From a virus, in the IMG/VR virus record IMGVR_UViG_3300042466_001218, positions 1 to 22,781 of that record: a stretch of DNA of 22,781 nt. One strand, given 5' to 3'. The notes beneath the pieces were generated by a model. The model was not told the origin of the DNA, made no database searches, and saw only the letters and a list, made by a program, of their open reading frames with translations. The translations under genes and the position numbers were made by a program. Numbering within the stretch: the first letter of the stretch is position 1; each line of letters opens with the position of its first letter. Shown here in pieces: positions 1-7,057 of the stretch.

Positions 1-272
1 AAAAAGGTCTCCGCTGCCATCAGTCTGGCGCGGGGTAGTTCCACAGTCACCCCCTCGGCGAAATCGCCCGCGATGTAGGCAATCCACTTCTGCCGGACAA
101 AAGCCCTCCGGCATTCATTTTCGATCCGATCCCGTGCCGCCGTGATGCAAAGCGCAATCAGCGAATCCTCATCGCTGCCATCCACCCGTAAGTGCTCCTT
201 CGCTTGGGCCAAGGTAATCGGCTCAATCGCAGGTGCAGTCACCAACTGGGAGATGGCAGCAGAAGGAATCAT
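1..272 (-). CDS. gp6-like head-tail connector protein, partial (C-terminus outside window)
   Basis: The first 90 residues are visible; the gene runs off the left edge. The N-terminus reads IEPITLAQAKEHLRVD, then acidic DGSDED, then LIALCITAARDRIENECRRA. This is the classic opening of the phage gp6-like head-tail connector/adaptor family, which forms a ring under the portal. The ATG overlaps the stop of the upstream 61-aa gene by 4 bp (ATGA), so translation is probably coupled. It lies directly downstream of the capsid gene, the usual position for this family in HK97-type phages. Family assignment is by recognised motif and synteny. Tail genes are expected further left. Confidence 0.8.
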   Translation of the reverse strand, partial: MIPSAAISQLVTAPAIEPITLAQAKEHLRVDGSDEDSLIALCITAARDRIENECRRAFVRQKWIAYIAGDFAEGVTVELPRARLMAAETF

Positions 273-454
273 TTTTTCGTAGGCTTGGCTGCTTTGGCAG
301 ACTCTTCGATTGGCGCGGCGTAATCCTCAGGAACCACCCGACCGCGGTTTGCCAGCATCAGCTCCACGGCTACGTCATCGGCCACGGTCACCACAGTGCC
401 CTCGGCGATATGCTGACCACCAATCAGGCAGTCAGAGTTGATCAGGAATTTCAT
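269..454 (-). CDS. Small hypothetical phage protein (61 aa) between capsid and connector
   Basis: The 61-aa protein has a mixed beta-like N-terminus (MKFLINSDCLIGG, then EGTVVTVADDVAVELMLANRG) and a lysine/alanine-rich tail ending AKAAKPTKK. I do not recognise a named family. Small proteins of this size and position occur between capsid and connector genes in many siphoviruses. The start is 18 bp downstream of a strong hairpin that follows the capsid gene. The 4-bp overlap with the connector gene supports it being a real coding unit. A head-completion or decoration role is possible but not shown. Confidence 0.65.
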   Translation of the reverse strand: MKFLINSDCLIGGQHIAEGTVVTVADDVAVELMLANRGRVVPEDYAAPIEESAKAAKPTKK

Positions 455-471
455 AACAAAGAAAGAGAAGC

Positions 472-501
472 GCCGGGGCGGTGACGTATCCCCGCCCCGG
501 C
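472..501 (-). terminator. Hairpin terminator or attenuator after the capsid gene
   Basis: A perfect 10-bp inverted repeat (GCCGGGGCGG / CCGCCCCGGC) with a 10-nt loop lies in the gap between the capsid stop and the next start. On the minus strand it is followed by a pyrimidine/T-rich stretch (GCTTCTCTTTCTTTG). It looks like an intrinsic terminator, or a partial one that gives more capsid than connector transcript. The U-tract is interrupted, so efficiency is uncertain. Confidence 0.7.
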
Positions 502-524
502 TTTATCATATGGCACCAACAAAA

Positions 525-1928
525 TCAGGCAGTCAGCGCATCGAGCATCGCCGCGAACGATCCAGCCCGGAGCACCGCGTTATCACCAAAGGCGGCCGCA
601 GTGATGCGGACCAGTCCGGTGGTGTCGAGGCTGTAGGGATTGACCTGAACGTCAAGACCACCCCACTGAGCGATAACCAAGTCAGCAAAGTTGCCGAAGA
701 TGATCGCAGAGCAAACCCCGGAGGAGCTGCCCTTGGTCAGGGTGGAAGAGACACAGTTGGAGACCCCGGTCACGTAGCCGTTGAGCGGGAGTTCAGGAGT
801 GGTGCGGCTCCAGATTTTCTCGGCATTGGTGCTGGCCTCGATGCTGATCTTCTTCAGGGAGCCGCGCACCTTGGAGTTGGTCAGGTAAGCCAGGTTTCCG
901 GTAGCCGCATCAGCGTTGGCCAGTGCGGTTTCGAGGTCCACGATGTTCGCCCAGGTTGGAGCCAGACCATTAGTGCCACCAGCCACAGAGCCGATGCCGG
1001 CCGTGGCCACGATCCCGGTAGGCTGACTGCCAGAGCCGGTGCCGTGAATGACCGCCTTTTCCCAGATGATGGCGATTTCCTGCAGGAGGTTATTCCGCAC
1101 CCAGGCCTCAATGCTCGGGTCAGTCTGCAGAAGCAGCTGCTTGGAAAGCTCAACATGGGCAGGGATGCGCTTAGGGCTGAGGGTGATCAGGCTGCTGGTT
1201 GGGGTCAGTTCGGTGGAGGCACCATTCTCGGCAGCAAACGCTGGCTTGGTGCTATCCCGTCCCATCTTGGGGAATGGGATATTGCCCTGCAGACCGCTGA
1301 GGAACTGAGCGCCCAGGGTGCGGGTCACCATGGCCTCATAAAAAGGATCAACGATCCCGCGCAAAGGCTCACGAGTCAGGGTTTCCAAGCCAGTGCCAGT
1401 GCCGCCAGCGGTCAGGTCGTTACGGAAACGATTGGCGAACATGGTGGCAAGCACGGCGCGGGGAACATGGCTCCCTTGGCTGGCCAGCTGCACTGCGTCC
1501 TTGGCACCCTGCTGCACCATCTCAGCCTCAGCACCGGAGAGCTTGCCGCCAGCCAGCTGACCCACGATCAAGCGGCGGAAGGAAAAGCGCTCCGCGTCAG
1601 AGGCATCTTGATTGGAAAGGCCAGAGGCATCAAGGATCACCTTGCGCTTCTCGCTGTCAGGCACGCTATCAAGGTAGGCACCAAGCTGGCTCTGGGTCTC
1701 AAGGGCTTTGGCGGTAGCCTTGAGGCCATCCACCATCCCATGGTATTCCTTAACCTTGGCCAGGTCAGACTCGCTCAGGCCATCTTTGGCTCCGGCCAGG
1801 ATTTTGTCGGCATCAGCGGCCACGGCCTTGATCTTGGCATGGACGGCATCCAGCGGGCTGGCATCCATGGTCAGGAAGGTGAGGGAGAATGCCAAGACTG
1901 GCAGGACGATCAACGGTTTTTTATTCAT
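525..1928 (-). CDS. Major capsid protein, HK97 fold
   Basis: The 467-aa protein resembles HK97-type major capsid proteins. A charged, coiled-coil-like scaffold (delta) region covers about residues 25-110. The capsid domain begins near residue 150 and includes FRNDLTAGGTGTG, then PLRGIVDPFYEAMVTRTLGA. A central LSPKRIPAHVELSKQLL segment is followed by a WEKAVIHGTGSGSQPTGI stretch typical of the family. The ClpP-like protease gene just upstream would remove the delta region during maturation. Oddly, the N-terminus (MNKKPLIVLPVLAFSLTFL) looks like a signal peptide; an alternative ATG at 1868 would omit most of it. The 1928 start has an A/C-rich leader like other starts in this window, so it is preferred. 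Confidence 0.93.
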   Translation of the reverse strand: MNKKPLIVLPVLAFSLTFLTMDASPLDAVHAKIKAVAADADKILAGAKDGLSESDLAKVKEYHGMVDGLKATAKALETQSQLGAYLDSVPDSEKRKVILDASGLSNQDASDAERFSFRRLIVGQLAGGKLSGAEAEMVQQGAKDAVQLASQGSHVPRAVLATMFANRFRNDLTAGGTGTGLETLTREPLRGIVDPFYEAMVTRTLGAQFLSGLQGNIPFPKMGRDSTKPAFAAENGASTELTPTSSLITLSPKRIPAHVELSKQLLLQTDPSIEAWVRNNLLQEIAIIWEKAVIHGTGSGSQPTGIVATAGIGSVAGGTNGLAPTWANIVDLETALANADAATGNLAYLTNSKVRGSLKKISIEASTNAEKIWSRTTPELPLNGYVTGVSNCVSSTLTKGSSSGVCSAIIFGNFADLVIAQWGGLDVQVNPYSLDTTGLVRITAAAFGDNAVLRAGSFAAMLDALTA

Positions 1929-1949
1929 GTTATTAGGTGTTTGTTGTTA

Positions 1950-2714
1950 TCAGTTTGCGGCGTGTGCGGTGACTGTCGGACGGCCCATCTGAGCCACCAG
2001 CAGCCGGGCGGCTGCCAGACGCGCCACGGATTGGTCTTCCAGGTATTCCGGGTCTTTCGGCTCCGGCTTCCCCTTCAAAGTTTCAGATTCGTCAGCGAAT
2101 CCACGTTCCACGGATTCCGCTGCGGTCATGTAAGTCTCAGCATCCAGCCATCCCTTCAGGTCTTCCGGCTTCTGCCTGGTCCTGGCCTCGTAAGTATCTA
2201 CGATGAGCTTGTCGATGCTGTCGAGAGTCGCGGCGGTGCTCAGGTGGTCAGCGGCATTCCCCATCGTAATGGTCGAGGCCCGATGAATCATCATCATCGC
2301 ATTCCCCCCGATCACGATCTCATCTCCAGCCATCGCAATCACCGAAGCAATCGATGCCGCCAGTGCATCAATCCTGACCGTGATCTTGCGGCCATCCTGC
2401 TCCCGCTGCCATGCCACCAAAGCGTTGTAGATGCCGACGCCTTCAAAGACATCACCGCCCGGAGAGTTGATCCGCACCGTGATCGCAGAATTGCTCGGCT
2501 CCAATCCAGCCAGCCAGTCGGTTACGGATTGATGAGTGATCCCGCCGCCGGTAAAGTAGTCAGCGCCGATCCGGTCATAAATCAGAAGCTCATGGGAAAG
2601 GGCCTGCGGTTTCTGAATCTTGGCAGCATTTTCCCACACCGTCTTCAGCCGCGCCGGGCCTTCGGTGCGGGTGCTGTCAGTCAGATTAGTGATCTCGTTG
2701 CGCTTCTGTTTCAT
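1950..2714 (-). CDS. ClpP-like prohead maturation protease (S14 type)
   Basis: The 254-aa protein has the ClpP/crotonase fold signature. RINSPGGDVFEG is at about residues 81-92. The nucleophile is in ALAASIASVIAMAGDE (Ser121 of the AAS triplet). The general base is in MMIHRAS (His144), with acidic residues after TAATLDSID. Phage members of this family cleave the scaffold part of the capsid and sometimes supply the scaffold themselves. It lies between portal and capsid, the standard order. Its ATG overlaps the portal stop by 4 bp. The C-terminal 60 residues are charged and poorly conserved, which could be a scaffold-like tail (inference). Confidence 0.95.
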   Translation of the reverse strand: MKQKRNEITNLTDSTRTEGPARLKTVWENAAKIQKPQALSHELLIYDRIGADYFTGGGITHQSVTDWLAGLEPSNSAITVRINSPGGDVFEGVGIYNALVAWQREQDGRKITVRIDALAASIASVIAMAGDEIVIGGNAMMMIHRASTITMGNAADHLSTAATLDSIDKLIVDTYEARTRQKPEDLKGWLDAETYMTAAESVERGFADESETLKGKPEPKDPEYLEDQSVARLAAARLLVAQMGRPTVTAHAAN

Positions 2715-3985
2715 ACTGCCGGTTCCATTGTTGCCGGTGCGGCGGCGGTTGCTAAAATGTCAGCCATATTCAGCTGGCGAACGTGCGTGTCGCCGCCTTC
2801 GATCGGGTCGAGGTCTTCGTAGCCCCGCACCTCATTGATGCTGTAGATGCCGTTTTGCAGGCCCGTGCTGTAGGCAGAGAATCTGGCAGCAGCATCGCCG
2901 CGCAGCAGGCCGTTGAGATTGTGTTTCCAGTAGTGGTTATCCAGCTCACCCGGCAGCAGCAGAGCGCCCGCGAAAGCCTCCTCCCACCGTTTGCACCAAG
3001 GCAGGAACAAGTCCTGCACCGCCTGAATCTGCTGCTGCTCAATGTTGGAAAAGGTCGCGTTGTCCAGAATCCCCACCTTGTGCGGAGGCACCCCGAACAC
3101 TTGGCAGATTTGCTGGTGCGTCCGCTTGGCGATCTCATCGAACTGGCTGCTATCATTTGCCGTCCGCGTCATCTCCATCTTACCGCCACCTTCCAAGACC
3201 ATCGTGCGGAAAAAGTTATCCACCCCCTGATAAGCAGAGTTAAGCTGATCCTTCAGTGCATTCCGCTGCTGCTCCGTCAGGTTGACGCCAGGGGCGGCGG
3301 TATAGACCATCCCCGGCCGCGATCCGTTGGAGAAAAACCGGCTGGCATTCTCCTCCAGCGCCTGCGCCAATCCAATCAGATTGGCAGAAAGACTGATCGG
3401 CCCCTGACCCTTCAATCCATCCGGCGACATCCCGCGTAGGTGCAGCATCTTATCAAAGCCAATCACCTTGCTGCCGCTATCACTGGTGACGGTGTAGCGC
3501 GGGAAATTCCCCACCATATCCATCGACACATTCCTCGTCCGCAGCGGGTAAATCTCCGCGATCCGGCCCGACCGATCGAAGACCAGCTGGGCATAAGCGT
3601 TATGATGCAGCGCCTGATTGAAGGCCAGCGCATACCGCACATCACTGCTCACCATGATCGGGTTCGGCCGCGTCCGCATCACCCGCCGGGCAGGATGCCC
3701 CACGGCCGGCGTCCGGCTGTCCCCATTCTGCACATACAGTTCCAGCGGCAGCGTGCTGACGATCTGGGCTATGTAGTGGACGCAGGCATAGACCGTCGAG
3801 ACCCCCAGCGCCGTCAGCTCATTCACCTTCGCCCCCAGCGGCCCCGTGCTGCCCATCAGAGCCGCCAGAAATTCACTCCCCGGATTCGTCAGCGGGCTTT
3901 CATTCCGCATCGGCGCAAAGCGGGGGCGTATCCCAGTCTGGGAAACGCCTGCCTCACGCAGAGTCATGAATGTTCGGTCGCTCAT
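2711..3985 (-). CDS. Portal protein, HK97/lambda type
   Basis: The 424-aa protein is of usual length for HK97-type portals. Recognisable segments are the N-terminal AGVSQTGIRPRFAP region, LTALGVSTVYACVHYIAQIVSTLPLELY, and LAFNQALHHNAYAQLVFDRSG. These are followed by FDKMLHLRGMSPDGLKGQGP, GVPPHKVGILDNATFSNIEQ and the stem-helix region before LNGLLRGDAAARFSAYSTGL. The dodecameric portal forms the DNA channel at the capsid vertex and docks terminase. The ATG at 3985 overlaps the upstream gene by 4 bp; an internal Met at residue 7 is an alternative start. Unusually, the neighbour upstream is a lysis-type gene rather than large terminase. Confidence 0.95.
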   Translation of the reverse strand: MSDRTFMTLREAGVSQTGIRPRFAPMRNESPLTNPGSEFLAALMGSTGPLGAKVNELTALGVSTVYACVHYIAQIVSTLPLELYVQNGDSRTPAVGHPARRVMRTRPNPIMVSSDVRYALAFNQALHHNAYAQLVFDRSGRIAEIYPLRTRNVSMDMVGNFPRYTVTSDSGSKVIGFDKMLHLRGMSPDGLKGQGPISLSANLIGLAQALEENASRFFSNGSRPGMVYTAAPGVNLTEQQRNALKDQLNSAYQGVDNFFRTMVLEGGGKMEMTRTANDSSQFDEIAKRTHQQICQVFGVPPHKVGILDNATFSNIEQQQIQAVQDLFLPWCKRWEEAFAGALLLPGELDNHYWKHNLNGLLRGDAAARFSAYSTGLQNGIYSINEVRGYEDLDPIEGGDTHVRQLNMADILATAAAPATMEPAV

Positions 3986-4266
3986 TGATTCAGTTTCTGG
4001 TCGATCCGGTCGAGTATTTTCAAAATGTTAGCCAGCTTCTCGTTGTTGGCGCTCTCCCTCAGCTCCAGCTCCCGGATGCGCGGCTGCACTGCCGCAGTCG
4101 TCCGGGTGTTTTCGTTGACGGCGATCTGGATCGCCGCCACCCACACCCCCATGGCAAAGGCCCCTGCCAAAAGCGCCCAGCCCAGCTTCACCACGATGTC
4201 TAGGCTTTTGAGCCGATTGGATAGGTCGGTCGTTTGTTGACTGCTCATGGTAGGGGTTGCGGTCAT
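3982..4266 (-). CDS. Single-TM protein with coiled-coil tail; candidate inner-membrane spanin (i-spanin)
   Basis: The 94-aa protein has a polar N-terminus and one membrane segment at about residues 27-50 (VVKLGWALLAGAFAMGVWVA). A charged helix rich in Glu, Asn and Lys ends in ILKILDRIDQKLNQ and is likely a coiled coil. That topology, with a short cytoplasmic end and a long periplasmic helix, matches Rz-type i-spanins and also small holin-associated proteins. It sits directly after the endolysin with 4-bp overlaps on both sides, and a lipoprotein candidate lies in the same operon. The function is inferred from topology and context. An internal Met at residue 7 could be the true start. Confidence 0.55.
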   Translation of the reverse strand: MTATPTMSSQQTTDLSNRLKSLDIVVKLGWALLAGAFAMGVWVAAIQIAVNENTRTTAAVQPRIRELELRESANNEKLANILKILDRIDQKLNQ

Positions 4267-4784
4267 GGCGGCAGCAGTCGGATGAATTTCCGGGACTCTT
4301 TGAAGCTGCGGTTCTTATCCCACACTCCGTCCCCCTCACGGCCACCACCGGCCCCAGTGTTTCCCTCGATACTTTTAATAACTCCTCTAGCATCATCAGC
4401 GACAAGGCCCGTATGGCTCATGTCAAAAGTCACGATGTCCCCCGTCCGCAGCGATGGAATATCATCAGCGAACAAAACCTGCAGCCCACGTTTTTTCGCC
4501 CAGTCTTCCAGGCCAAACGCCGCCGCCGTCTTCGGTCTCCATTTCTCAAATCCGGCCGGCGTCAGCTTCAGTGCTGCCAACACCTCCTTGTCCTGACCCC
4601 ATTGCTGGATGCACCAGCAGACAAAAGCCGCACACCATGGCCACCCAGTCGGTTGGTCCTTAGCCAGATCACAAGCCGCCTGATATTCCCTCACCCTCTT
4701 CCCGCTATTCCGCCCCACTTCACGCACCCCCACCTCGCGGCGGGCGATCTCGATCAGCTTCTGGCGGACGGGGAGAGTGCTCAT
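4263..4784 (-). CDS. Endolysin, CHAP/NlpC-P60-like peptidoglycan hydrolase
   Basis: The 173-aa protein begins with a helix, RQKLIEIARREVGVREVG, typical of CHAP amidase/peptidase domains. The catalytic cysteine is in PWCAAFVCWCIQQ (Cys51). The catalytic histidine is in DMSHTGLVADD (His124). The third polar residue is in SIEGNTGAGGGREGDGV (Glu140/Asn142). The role is cleavage of cell-wall peptide bonds at lysis. No signal peptide is seen, so it needs a holin to reach the wall. It is coupled by 4-bp overlaps to the 75-aa gene upstream and the membrane coiled-coil gene downstream. Confidence 0.85.
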   Translation of the reverse strand: MSTLPVRQKLIEIARREVGVREVGRNSGKRVREYQAACDLAKDQPTGWPWCAAFVCWCIQQWGQDKEVLAALKLTPAGFEKWRPKTAAAFGLEDWAKKRGLQVLFADDIPSLRTGDIVTFDMSHTGLVADDARGVIKSIEGNTGAGGGREGDGVWDKNRSFKESRKFIRLLPP

Positions 4785-5008
4785 GATTTGCGAACCCAGG
4801 CCAGCAAAAGGTGAATGATAGTATCGACCATCCAGCCCGCCTTCCCGGTCAGGTAGGACAAAGCCGCCACGCGCACGAACTGGAATTTCTCCGGTCCCTT
4901 TTCAAAGCGGTTATCCGCCGACTTGATCGCCGACACGATCAGGTTGATCACATCCTTGTTATTATCCGCCAACCAAGTGGCAAGGTATTTCAGCAGATAG
5001 GTTTTCAT
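4781..5008 (-). CDS. Hypothetical protein (75 aa) of the lysis cassette
   Basis: I do not recognise this 75-aa protein. It starts MKTYLLKYLATWLADNNKD, has a basic middle (NRFEKGPEKF), and ends in an amphipathic or hydrophobic helix (WMVDTIIHLLLAWVRKS) that could lie on or in the membrane. It sits between the Rz1-like lipoprotein and the endolysin with ATGA overlaps on both sides, so it is translated with the lysis genes. A small holin or antiholin role is possible but the sequence does not show it. Confidence 0.6.
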   Translation of the reverse strand: MKTYLLKYLATWLADNNKDVINLIVSAIKSADNRFEKGPEKFQFVRVAALSYLTGKAGWMVDTIIHLLLAWVRKS

Positions 5009-5289
5009 GGATTAAAGCGCAGGCTTTTCAGGAGTTGCAGGGCGGTATCTTCTTCAGCAGCTTGTCGTTCCAGCTCCGTCTCAGTGCGGGGGATCAGCGG
5101 AGTGTATTGGAGCGGTTCAGGTTGGATCGGTCTGGCCGGGGTTTGGATTGGATAGGCTTTGATGATTTGCGCTGCTTCCCGATGTCCCGCGCAGCTAGTC
5201 AGACTCACCGAAAAGATTAACGCTGCCCTTAGTAACCATCCGCAGCCCGACCTGCAGAATCCCTGCAGCCATGAGAACCAAGTCCGCAT
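5005..5289 (-). CDS. Rz1-like outer-membrane lipoprotein (o-spanin candidate), nested in the holin-like gene
   Basis: The 94-aa protein starts at the ATG at 5289, inside the preceding gene. A hydrophobic signal (WLLRAALIFSVSLTSC) ends in the lipobox LTSC with Cys33. The mature part is proline-rich (IQTPARPIQPEPLQYTPLIP) and ends in a charged helix. A short proline-rich lipoprotein overlapping another lysis gene is the hallmark of Rz1-type o-spanins, which fuse outer and inner membranes in the last lysis step. The reading frame stays open 40 codons further upstream, but that part is out of frame with the holin-like coding sequence and looks like shadow. It is coupled to the next gene by ATGA. 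Confidence 0.6.
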   Translation of the reverse strand: MRTWFSWLQGFCRSGCGWLLRAALIFSVSLTSCAGHREAAQIIKAYPIQTPARPIQPEPLQYTPLIPRTETELERQAAEEDTALQLLKSLRFNP

Positions 5290-5428
5290 GAGCCGCGATC
5301 CACGGCGCGAGACCGGGAGCAAAGGAACCAACCGCACCGGCCACGGTAACCAAGACCCCAGCGAAAGCGGTCTTGGATTTGAAGATGGATTTTGAGCTGC
5401 TGATTTCATTCATGACAGGAAAGTTCAT
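5195..5428 (-). CDS. Holin-like small membrane protein
   Basis: The 77-aa protein has two probable membrane segments. The first is about residues 20-38 (TAFAGVLVTVAGAVGSFAP) and the second about 48-63 (ADLVLMAAGILQVGLRM). A short polar tail (TKGSVNLFGESD) follows. This matches a common class of two-TM phage proteins found next to endolysins and often called holin. A holin would make the inner-membrane lesions that release the cytoplasmic endolysin. The ATG overlaps the stop of the upstream lipoprotein by 4 bp; Met6 is an alternative start. Its last 95 bp also encode the N-terminus of the Rz1-like lipoprotein. Confidence 0.6.
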   Translation of the reverse strand: MNFPVMNEISSSKSIFKSKTAFAGVLVTVAGAVGSFAPGLAPWIAAHADLVLMAAGILQVGLRMVTKGSVNLFGESD

Positions 5429-5823
5429 GGGGTCACCGGCACAGCCTCTTCGACGGGGTTAAGAATCTTCAGCTTCTCCACATCTGCGGCGGATGTGGTA
5501 GCGGCCCGGCTCGTCTCCTCCTTGGCCAGAATGCGGGTCGTGCTTTCCGAAGTGCGGAACATCGAAGTAGCCGCCTCCGTCACCGCCTTCACCCCATAGT
5601 AATTTGCAATCTTCCCAGGGATCACCGTCTCATCCTTGCCAGTGTCCGAATAACTAAGCGTCCCCAGCGGCCCGGAATAACTGGCAGTCTCCCCGGCAGA
5701 CTTCGTAAAGATCGATCCACCCAGAGAAACCACCGAATCGCCAGAGCTGATCAGAGGCCGCACCGTGCAAGCTGCACACGCCAGCGCCGTGAAGGCGGAT
5801 AGGGCGGCGATTGCTCGGAGCAT
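5425..5823 (-). CDS. Putative lipoprotein, first gene of the lysis-head operon
   Basis: The 132-aa protein starts at 5823 with MLRAIAALSAFTALACAAC, a lipoprotein-type signal peptide with Cys16 or Cys19 as candidate acylation site. The rest is rich in Ser, Thr and Ala, with GDSVVSLGGSIFTKSAGETA and a region around AVTEAATSMFRTSESTTR. I do not recognise a family. An open frame continues upstream to 6090 through the 9-bp repeat, but the signal-peptide start argues for 5823. A second o-spanin or a superinfection-exclusion lipoprotein are both possible. It is the promoter-proximal gene of the minus-strand operon. Confidence 0.6.
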   Translation of the reverse strand: MLRAIAALSAFTALACAACTVRPLISSGDSVVSLGGSIFTKSAGETASYSGPLGTLSYSDTGKDETVIPGKIANYYGVKAVTEAATSMFRTSESTTRILAKEETSRAATTSAADVEKLKILNPVEEAVPVTP

Positions 5824-5887
5824 GGCGGACCTATCGCTTGTTGTGATCCTTCCCACAAGACTGGATTTCTGTCGGATCAGAAATAAA

Positions 5888-5941
5888 GGAACATTCGGAA
5901 CATTAGGCACACTAAGAACTTGCGGCACATTGGGAACCTCA
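5888..5941. repeat. Degenerate 9-bp tandem repeat (six units) in the divergent start region
   Basis: Six consecutive 9-mers read GGAACATTC, GGAACATTA, GGCACACTA, AGAACTTGC, GGCACATTG and GGAACCTCA. They fill most of the 130-bp gap between the divergently read lipoprotein gene (start 5823) and HTH gene (start 5954). A multi-site binding array for a regulator is a plausible reading. The repeat length is a multiple of 3, so a coding explanation (VPN-type peptide) cannot be excluded by period alone. No clear sigma-70 promoter was found here. Confidence 0.7.
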
Positions 5942-5953
5942 TACTTTTCACCC

Positions 5954-6109
5954 ATGGCAAAACTCAGCACCTCCCAAGCTGCCAAGAAACTCAACATCAG
6001 CCGCCAGCACGTCGTCCGGCTATGCAAGGCCGGGGTGCTCGCCGGCTCCCGGCTCCACGATAAAAGCTGGTGGCAAGTCGAGCTGCCCAAAAAGGAGGCC
6101 GACCCATGA
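5954..6109 (+). CDS. Small helix-turn-helix DNA-binding protein (excisionase/MerR-like HTH_17 type)
   Basis: The 51-aa protein reads LSTSQAAKKLNISRQHVVRL followed by CKAGVLAGSRLHDKSWWQVE. This is the compact winged HTH used by excisionases and small phage regulators (a helix-turn-helix then a strand placing Lys/Trp residues). The ATG at 5954 is chosen because the domain starts there; the open frame upstream only translates the 9-bp repeat. It is the first gene of the plus-strand packaging operon and overlaps the next gene by ATGA. It may regulate the divergent start region (inference), or act in packaging. Confidence 0.65.
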   Translation: MAKLSTSQAAKKLNISRQHVVRLCKAGVLAGSRLHDKSWWQVELPKKEADP

Positions 6110-6258
6110 GACTGCTCAACGCCCTGATCAACCTCGGCCTCCAGAGCATCGCCGCCATCCTCGCTATCCTCGCCATCCCGCCTGCCATCATCGCCTCCGT
6201 CCTGCTCTTACTAGCCACCACCATCTCCCATCATGCAGACCCCATCGAAAGAATTTGA
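6106..6258 (+). CDS. Very small membrane protein (50 aa)
   Basis: The ATG at 6106 overlaps the previous stop by 4 bp and is preceded by a clear Shine-Dalgarno (AAAGGAGGCC), which supports translation. The protein is nearly all hydrophobic: MRLLNALINLGLQSIAAILA followed by ILAIPPAIIASVLLLLATT, i.e. one long or two short membrane segments, and a short polar end. It overlaps the small terminase start by 26 bp. The function is unknown; a second holin-like or pinholin-type protein is possible, and it is not in the main lysis cluster. Confidence 0.5.
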   Translation: MRLLNALINLGLQSIAAILAILAIPPAIIASVLLLLATTISHHADPIERI

Positions 6259-6712
6259 TAGCCTCGGGCGCGTTCGGCGCACTTCACAAGGAGGCGCTGG
6301 CCCAAAGCATCTTCCCAGCAAAGATGCTCCTAAGGCAGGAGGATTTGACCCAGTTCCACCAGACGACCTCGGCGATCACGGTGCGGCGTTTTGGGATGAA
6401 GCGGTATCAAATCTGCTGGAGATGGGTTTTATTGACAAGGCAGACAGAATGTATTTGATCAGAACTGCGCGGTGTTTCCAAAAGTTATGCGCTTACGATC
6501 GGCGAGTTGCACTTGATGGCGAGGTAGTCTGCGACCAACACGGAAACGAAAAGGTTCATCCGCTCATGAATACCGTCATGAAACTTGAACACGTTTTTGA
6601 TACCAGAATGTCCAGCCTCGGACTCAGCCCATCCGCCCGCGCCAAGTTCGGTGGCAACGTCAAGGAAGATGACCCCTTCGCCGAACTCCTCAAAGCCCAG
6701 CGGGGTAACTGA
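6233..6712 (+). CDS. Terminase small subunit, P27 family
   Basis: The 159-aa protein has the P27-type order. A basic N-terminus is followed by PVPPDDLGDHGAAFWDEAVS and NLLEMGFIDKADRMYLIRTA. A basic helix with Cys/Tyr (RCFQKLCAYDRRVA) and GEVVCDQHGNEKVHPLMNTV come next. The diagnostic C-terminal box is MSSLGLSPSARAKFGG. TerS recognises the phage packaging site and recruits TerL to the portal. The next gene begins immediately after its stop codon (TGAATG). The first 26 bp overlap the small membrane-protein gene. Confidence 0.9.
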   Translation: MQTPSKEFDSLGRVRRTSQGGAGPKHLPSKDAPKAGGFDPVPPDDLGDHGAAFWDEAVSNLLEMGFIDKADRMYLIRTARCFQKLCAYDRRVALDGEVVCDQHGNEKVHPLMNTVMKLEHVFDTRMSSLGLSPSARAKFGGNVKEDDPFAELLKAQRGN

Positions 6713-7057
6713 ATGCCCACCAAACCGCCCCAGCACAGCCTGCCCAAGTTCACCGCGCCATCCCACTCCCGGCAGGTTTATGACAGGCAAACCCGGCGGA
6801 TGACCAGCGGCCTTCGGATCGCCTCCGACCTGAGAAACTCCAGCTTCTGGAAGCGCGTCCGCCTGACTTACATCTCAAGGAATCCCATCTGCGAAAACCC
6901 CCACGGCTGGCACGGAGAGTTCCCCCCACCCGCGCAGGAGGTCCACCACAAGCAAAGCCTCCAGACCGCCCCGCACCTCGCCTACACCCACTCCAATCTG
7001 ATGGCCCTCTGCGTCAAGTGTCACGCCAAATACAGCCAAGAGGAACGAAATGCGTGA
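6713..7057 (+). CDS. HNH endonuclease next to terminase
   Basis: The 114-aa protein has a C-terminal HNH module. The sequence SSFWKRVRLTYISRNPICEN is followed by AQEVHHKQSL (catalytic His pair). An Asn in HSNLMALCVKCHAKYSQEE and the final His follow; CxxC-type cysteines bind the structural zinc. HNH proteins beside terminase genes assist cos cleavage and packaging in several siphoviruses. The ATG follows the TerS stop directly, and the 3' end overlaps the methyltransferase start by 8 bp. A restriction-type partnership with the adjacent methyltransferase is an alternative reading. Confidence 0.85.
   Translation: MPTKPPQHSLPKFTAPSHSRQVYDRQTRRMTSGLRIASDLRNSSFWKRVRLTYISRNPICENPHGWHGEFPPPAQEVHHKQSLQTAPHLAYTHSNLMALCVKCHAKYSQEERNA

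Noticed and set aside
438-2822. A 794-codon plus-strand open frame antisense to the capsid and protease genes
   Set aside because: It lacks recognisable domains and lies opposite two clearly recognised genes; it is a GC-rich antisense shadow.
5425-6090. A longer N-terminus (221 aa) for the lipoprotein gene
   Set aside because: The extension translates the 9-bp repeat and the antisense of the HTH gene, and would bury the signal peptide.
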